Source: Mytilus galloprovincialis
Taxonomy: Eukaryota > Mollusca > Bivalvia > Mytilida > Mytilidae
NCBI RefSeq assembly: GCF_965363235.1
Contig: NC_134845.1
Coordinates: 20,834,524-20,898,523 of the forward strand
Reading direction: 5' to 3'
DNA: 64,000 nucleotides
Part shown: positions 58,561 through 64,000 of the stretch, one piece after another
Position numbering within the stretch: position 1 is the stretch's first letter
Layout of the letters: each line of letters starts with the position of its first letter
The notes under the pieces: generated by a model
Seen by the model: only the letters and a program-made list of their open reading frames with translations
Told to the model about the DNA's origin: nothing
Database searches by the model: none
Position numbers and translations under genes: made by a program

Positions 58561-58744
58561 TTGTCTCTGTTTTTTAAGAGATGCTAGCTGTTTTAAATTA
58601 CTTTTGACAGATTTTATCATAACTTAGCCCAAATAACTCATCCGTCGTTGTCCGTTAATTTTTACTATTTTATCTTAGTCTCTAAAATCCCTCGCTCTCT
58701 CGGAGAAAAAAAAACCAATCACAACAGATAATTATCCTTCGTAG

Positions 58745-58945
58745 GTTGAAAATAAACTCATCATATATACCAGGACTAAATTTTGAATATACACCAGACA
58801 CGCGTTTCGTCTACAAAAGTGACGCTCGAATCCAAAAAAAAAAAAAAAAAAAAGCCAAATAAAGTTCGAAGTTTAAGAGCATTGAGATCCAAAATTCCTA
58901 AAAGTGTTGCCAAATACAGCTAAGGTAATCTATTTCCGAGGTGGA
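58745..58945 (-). repeat. E-family repeat, reverse orientation, with a poly-A run
   Basis: 'cagacacgcgtttcgtct', 'agtgacgctcgaatcc', then a run of about 20 A (58836 onward), then 'agagcattgagatcc' and 'ccaaatacagctaagg'. Confidence 0.7.
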
Positions 58946-59929
58946 AAAGCCTTAGTATTTTAAAAGAACTATCTGTAGGTAAACTTGTAATGGAAGATGA
59001 GCGCTCACAATATAAAAAAAAAGAAAAAAAAGATGTGGTATGATTGCGAGTGAGACACATATCCTGTAAATGTTCGAATGTAAAACAATCTTATCTTTTT
59101 CTCTGTTATTTCAATTACAAAAATGTTGTTGTTATGTTTTTGCTGACAGATACAGAAAACCATGAGCGCGCAATAACATGGCGCCCCTCGTCTTCTATTA
59201 ACCGTTACAAAAACTTAATTTTTAAAATCCGATGCCACGGATAGTTTTCACTTGTCGAAATCACAATACCGTATCGATTGTGACAATATTGTTGGTTAGT
59301 AAAATCTTGAATGGTCGACACGAAGTGTGTCACTGGTAGAACAGGACAGTGTTGCCATGGTAGTTGTTTGTTTTGCTTTAACGCGGTTAGTGTTGTTTTT
59401 CATTGAAACAGTTATATTTGTGCAATACAATGTATCATCATCCAAAGTATGTAAAGGTAAAAATCTCATTTATCCTTGCCCTGTACAAGCTTGTTTCAAC
59501 TAATAGTGTGTCAAAACGTTGTTTTACATAAGTAAAATGTATCGATGTTTTGTGATTATATTTGCCTTTGTCGGAGGATAAGGCCTCAAGCATTTTTTAA
59601 TCACTAGTAGAACACAAATTGTTAGCCTTCGAGAGCACACGAGTTCACCCTTGGTTTTTTATGGGGTCCTTTATGTTCGGAGCAATGTATTGTTTATTTG
59701 TTTCGTCTTTCCGTCGGTTTTCTTATGTTAAAGGTGTTACTGTTGGACATCTCGTACGTTTTGTAAGCAACCTTAATTCAAGGGTCTCTCTTCGTCAGGT
59801 CGATAACAAAGAATTTAAGATGAGATCCTGAATAATACATTAGATATCGAATGTATTTACTATAAGTGTCATATTTTTTGTCACCTGAGAGAACTAATAA
59901 AAAAGATTGTACAAATGTACATAACAGTA

Positions 59930-59935
59930 TTTATT
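59930..59935 (-). terminator. Putative polyadenylation signal, peptide gene copy B
   Basis: AATAAA on the minus strand about 155 bases after the stop; same context as in copy A. Confidence 0.4.
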
Positions 59936-60090
59936 ATTATCTAAATATCTTATCTGGTTAAGTAAATTAATATCGAAATCTTTATTATGCAGCTATGAAG
60001 ACAGTCAAGCTTGATAAAACTAGCATATATTCAGAGTATAGATATACAAATGTATCAAAGAAATAATCATAAACAATAAAAATTTATGTT

Positions 60091-60345
60091 TCAAATAAGA
60101 TTAAAGTAATCTTTGCACGAGTAGGTAGATTCTCTGCATTCTAGTGCACACTCAAAACATTTCACTCGACAGTAAACCGCACATATCTTGTAATTATCAT
60201 ACCGAATATTATTCGATTTACATATAAGAGAACATCCGAAGGCTGTCTTAATACATTGCTTTGTGCAGATAACAGCGGATGTTCCTCCTATCAAAATCGA
60301 GACGATACAAACTATGACAACACTTGTCCTTAGTTTTAATTCCAT
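60091..60345 (-). CDS. Ten-cysteine secreted peptide, copy B (84 residues)
   Basis: The start ATG (60345-60343) directly follows a good splice acceptor ('gttttccag' on the minus strand), so this is the second exon behind a 5'-UTR intron; the longer open extension to 60405 is intron. The product has a signal peptide (about residues 1-24, hydrophobic core VVIVCIVSILIGG) and a mature part of about 60 residues. Its ten cysteines are spaced C-x3-C-x6-C-x3-C-x12-C-x3-C-x3-C-x2-C-x3-C-x6-C. It shares with copy A the start VICTKQC, the CRVKCF stretch and the tail SYSCKDYF. The close C-x3-C and C-x2-C spacings suggest disulphide-tied helices. Spacing does not match defensin, mytilin or myticin patterns as I remember them; ten-cysteine mussel peptides such as myticusin are worth comparing. 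The role is unknown; a defence or venom-like effector is inference. Confidence 0.75.
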   Translation of the reverse strand: MELKLRTSVVIVCIVSILIGGTSAVICTKQCIKTAFGCSLICKSNNIRYDNYKICAVYCRVKCFECALECRESTYSCKDYFNLI

Positions 60346-60354
60346 CTGGAAAAC
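60346..60354 (-). promoter_or_regulatory. Splice acceptor abutting the start codon of peptide copy B
   Basis: Minus strand 'gttttccag' immediately before ATG, preceded by a T-rich tract. It supports the start chosen and a 5'-UTR intron. Confidence 0.6.
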
Positions 60355-60609
60355 AATAAAATGATATAAAGTATATATTTGAAATTGACTTTGACCATTT
60401 TTCAAATACCTTGACTACAATTAATTTGGTTTAATCTTTATAAAATTTTTGACAAAATGTTTACAATGACCCGTTGACGACAAAAAAAGAAAAAGTAAAA
60501 AAAAAAGAACCTCATGTATCATCTAAAGTTGACATAGTTAATGACGTCATGGAAGGCAATTTTTGTTATGTGACGCCTTCTTAAGACATCATAAGGCTGA
60601 AGCCATTTC

Positions 60610-60710
60610 ATTTTTTATTCGAGCGCCACTGATGAGTCTTATAAAATAGACTAAACGCGTCCTTGTAGTACCAGATTTTAAGTTTTGTTTCTTTGATGAG
60701 AGTTTTTCAT
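60610..60710 (+). repeat. E-family repeat core, diverged
   Basis: 'gagcgccactgatgagtct' and 'agactaaacgcgtccttg' with the usual order. Confidence 0.6.
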
Positions 60711-60854
60711 CGATGTTAATGGTGACGAGTTTTATTAAAGCCTATTATGGACTTAGTAGATAAACCATATAAAATAATAGTATGTCAATAAATTATTATG
60801 ACATACTATGATACATTATGGCTTTGAGTCTTTTTTCAAGTATTGTATAACAGA

Positions 60855-61010
60855 ATGAGATGTGGTATGATTGTTAACAAGGCAACTACATGTATCCACC
60901 AAAAACCACATGACGTTAGTGCAAACAACTATATGTCACCATACTGCCTTTAACAATTCAACAATTAGCAAAGCTCATACATCATAGTAAGCTATATAAG
61001 GTCCCGATAT
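60855..61010 (-). repeat. F1 repeat 3' part, reverse orientation
   Basis: 'gagatgtggtatgattg', 'caaggcaactac' and 'gcaaagctcatac' are the reverse-strand form of the F1 3' end. Confidence 0.65.
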
Positions 61011-62039
61011 AAAAAAATATAAAACCATTCAAAAAGAAATATACGACAAATGATATGCAGCATCATACGACGACCACCGAATGACATCATCCGGACTTTG
61101 GACGGACACTTAAAGAATTAGGCGGGTTTAAATATGTGTGCGTGCGCCCAACCCTTCCTTACAGGGAACAGTAATAAATTTAGTTGTGTTATATTACAAC
61201 TAGATACTTTTAGTCAATTTTGTTAAATATGGAGTCACTACATTTCAATCTTAATTAACTTTGTTTATGTTTGACATCTAGTTGCATACTATATATTTCA
61301 TAATTAAGAAAATTAAGAAATACTTCCAGACTAATTCTTCTTAATGACTTTTATGAATACCGCAAATTCAGACTATAAACAAAAACGTTTTGGAGAATTG
61401 TTTTTAGCATATTTGTCCAAGCAACTATCATATAGTACAATTTACAAATAAAAGACATCATCATAATCTAACATTTGGTGATAAAACACAAATTACATGA
61501 TATTTTACTGGTATCAAAAAGTTTACAATAAGAAGTAAAGATTAATTATTTTAAATCAAATGATTAGAGTAATTCGATAGAATTAAAAATGGAAGTATTG
61601 TCATTATTCTATGGAATTCTAGATAACAGAACTTTCTTTTCTGATAAGAATATGTTTCAAGACCTCAAACAATTTAAACGTATTGGCTTGTGAGGTTTCC
61701 CATTCTTAACGATGATAAGTGAAAAAAACCACCTCCAAGTAATGTTTTATAACCACTTTTTACCTCATTTCTTATTCATATCCAATTACAAGAAGTAAAA
61801 AAAAAATAAAAAAATACAGGAATCATAATTGGATGAAGACAGAAAATTCCACGGCCAACTGAAATGCTTAAGTAACACACAACCGCCAACAAAACAGTAC
61901 CCTTATTACACACTGAACAAAATAAGGCAAACATTGATGCGAAATGTTCCGGAAAGAGGCAATTTTCTGATCAAACAAAATCTTCAAAATCGTGTATTTT
62001 AAACGAATCCTTATTTATCTCACAATAGTCTAATAGATT
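61011..62039. other. No gene seen
   Basis: AT-rich; no frame above background. Confidence 0.45.
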
Positions 62040-62810
62040 AAATCATAATTACCTTATATCAAAGTGTTAATGGATTGATGATATTGCGAGTACGGAAAGT
62101 AAGTAAAGTTACAATTAGTTTTAAAAGGAAACTGAAGAAGGATGAACGTCAACAGTTTAAAACGGAGACATTCAAGGCCGGCTTTTTACGCACTTTCATC
62201 TTATTGTTGGACATTTGGTGACAGGGTTTTTATATAATAAAATTGCTGCGCATATCTCAATATTTATTGGTAGATCTAAAATTATTGAGACAATCTTGAC
62301 AATTTCAGAAACTTTTTTTTTTTGTCTAATTATTTGATTGATTGGTTGATGGGATGTTTACGCCAATGTCATCACTTTGGGCTATTTGTTGCGGTCAGTT
62401 TGACCTGGTGGAGGAAGCCTGAATGTCCGTAGAGAACCATCAACCTCTGGAAGGAATACTCCTTTGTTGTTTATTATGTTGAATATTGAATGTTGAATAT
62501 GGAACCAACTTGACATAAAAAAACCAACACAATTATTAGAGCAACATGAGGCAATAGTTGCAGTCTAGTGCCCTAGAAAGATGAACAATTTTTTTTCTGC
62601 TAGATAAACTCGTCAATATTGACATTATATTTAACTAATGGTGTAAAAGATTAAATCTTGAATTGAAATTTTAATGGAGTGACGATGTTGTAACTGCTAT
62701 TCACAGAAAAGTAAATTCGTTTACAATCGTAAGAAGAGGGTTTTGCATGGCAAAAACGTTGCCTCTGGTTTCATGTCTCCTCAACAGTTATTTACAGATG
62801 ATTGCGATTG

Positions 62811-62812
<2 letters not shown>

Positions 62813-62884
<72 letters not shown>
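62813..62884. repeat. (TA)n microsatellite, about 36 units
   Basis: An uninterrupted TA run. Open frames through it on both strands (Tyr-Ile repeats) are artefacts. Confidence 0.95.
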
Positions 62885-62888
<4 letters not shown>

Positions 62889-63799
62889 CAAGTTGGCGAT
62901 CTGTAAGGACTTGTAAACAAAATCCATGTATGTGAAGGGGGCACATGGTACGCTTGAAATGAACTCATTTTGATTTCATGGAACAAAAGAATTCTGGAAA
63001 AACAACCGTTTAAGGATTTAAAATTCTACAAATACAAATAGTTTTTCTCGAAGACCATCTTTTTATTATTTTATTATAATAATATTTTCAAAATTGTGTG
63101 ATTCCTTCCTGATTAATTTATTAATTTTTTCAGATAATCTAATAAACATTTTTTTGTGTGCATAGTTGTCTCAATTCATGTTATATTTCTGTAAATTACA
63201 TTGACACTTTTCCTAAAAAAAAGACAATATGTGTATGCGCAAACCGAATTACACAGAAAAAGAAAGGACGTCTAAAAGGTCAAAATATGGTCTGCTTAAT
63301 GAAATAAATATCCAAATACTTCGTCATTGATATATTTTTAACTATAAAGTATACCATCTTGACATGTTACAACCTTTAATTTAATTTCTTTTTTATTTCA
63401 TAGTGTGTTTCGTCGTTAGAATATTAGTTTTATACAAAGCATTTTTTTCGATAAAGTAGGAATATAAGTGTTTGTGGATTCAAACAAATGTCCTCATAAA
63501 AACCGTTTCCCAACAGGCGATCAAGCTCTTGTGGAAAAACGCATTTTAACGCTATATGTATTATTTTCTATGACAAAACCGGGTCTTGCTTGCTTTTTGA
63601 AATGTAAGTACGAAACCAGTTTTACACATTGACTAAACTGAGTCCAAATTTTCAGCCGGGGTTGTTATCCAGCCCAATCTACATACGAGAACATTTTCCA
63701 TCATTTTCCATCATGAACATTTTTATTATCCAAGTCACTGCACACGTAAATATATTGTATGAGTTTGCATATAATGTCAAACATTTGCTCTTATTTAAA

Positions 63800-63965
63800 T
63801 ATAATGTTGTATGATTGCCGATGAGACAAATCTCCAGAAGATACCAAAATGACACAGAAATTAACAACTATAGGTCACCGTACGGCCTTCAACAATGAGT
63901 AAAGCCCATACCGCATAGTCAGTTATAAAAGGCCTCGAATTACAATGTAAAACAATTAAAACGAG
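63800..63965 (-). repeat. F1 repeat 3' part, reverse orientation
   Basis: 'gttgtatgattgccgatgag', 'caccgtacggccttcaacaa' and 'cccataccgcatagtcag' mirror the F1 3' end at 27180-27310. Confidence 0.75.
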
Positions 63966-64000
63966 AAAACAAACGGCATAGTTTATGTACAAAAATAAAT

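Larger units (their letters stand above)
59140..63790. repeat. Tandem duplication, unit 2
   Basis: Partner of 53541-57470; see that entry for block pairs. It has gained an E-family piece (60610-60710), an F1 fragment (60855-61010) and a TA microsatellite. A third copy of the 'gagtgacgat' block motif lies near 62676, hinting at further internal duplication. Confidence 0.75.

Noticed and set aside
60346-60405. 104-residue version of peptide copy B
   Set aside because: The extra 20 codons are intron: a good acceptor abuts the inner ATG, which begins a typical signal peptide.
62747-62986. Open frames with Tyr-Ile repeats on both strands
   Set aside because: They are translations of the (TA)n microsatellite.

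Overview
The window looks like nuclear DNA of a marine bivalve, most likely a mussel (Mytilus or a close relative). The base composition is AT-rich, genes are sparse, and several dispersed repeats match ones I associate with mussel genomes. It also holds near-intronless Toll-like receptor (TLR) genes of molluscan type, a BEL/Pao LTR element and Penelope-like retroelement relics. The species assignment is inference from memory; no search was possible.

Layout. 0-9 kb: no convincing gene; a degenerate tandem array, a hairpin, an inverted-repeat element and dispersed repeats. 9.3-10.3 kb: one long exon of an unrecognised protein. 10.5-26.9 kb: a TLR cluster on the + strand, with TLR-A (broken), a stray TLR fragment at 18.5 kb and TLR-B (intact, 832 residues). 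The 3' flanks of A and B are copies of one segmental duplication, which carries a young TA-flanked MITE in copy A only. 26.8-34.6 kb: the continuation of copy B, carrying an old repeat and a broken BEL/Pao LTR retrotransposon with a further repeat nested in its 5' LTR. 35-48.5 kb: a repeat graveyard, including two minus-strand Penelope-like relics, one of them hosting an oppositely oriented fragment of its own family. 48.8-51.95 kb: TLR-C, open except for one single-base frameshift inside the TIR domain. 52-64 kb: a tandem duplication of about 4-4.7 kb per unit; each unit has one minus-strand gene for a small secreted ten-cysteine peptide.

How the genes relate. TLR-A, B and C are paralogues with the same architecture: signal peptide, cysteine-capped LRRs, a cysteine-rich interruption, a second LRR block, transmembrane segment and TIR. 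Each has a splice acceptor ending exactly four bases before the start codon, so the coding part is one exon behind a 5'-UTR intron. TLR-A is a mosaic: its promoter and ectodomain resemble TLR-C, while its TIR and 3' flank resemble TLR-B. The cysteine-rich peptides look like secreted effectors; their proximity to immune receptors is suggestive only. In peptide copy A the conserved start codon is out of frame, so copy B is the better functional candidate.

Most useful leads: the ten-cysteine peptide pair, the TLR mosaic with its graded decay (intact, one frameshift, several lesions, fragment), the empty-site evidence for the MITE, and the orphan exon at 9.3 kb.
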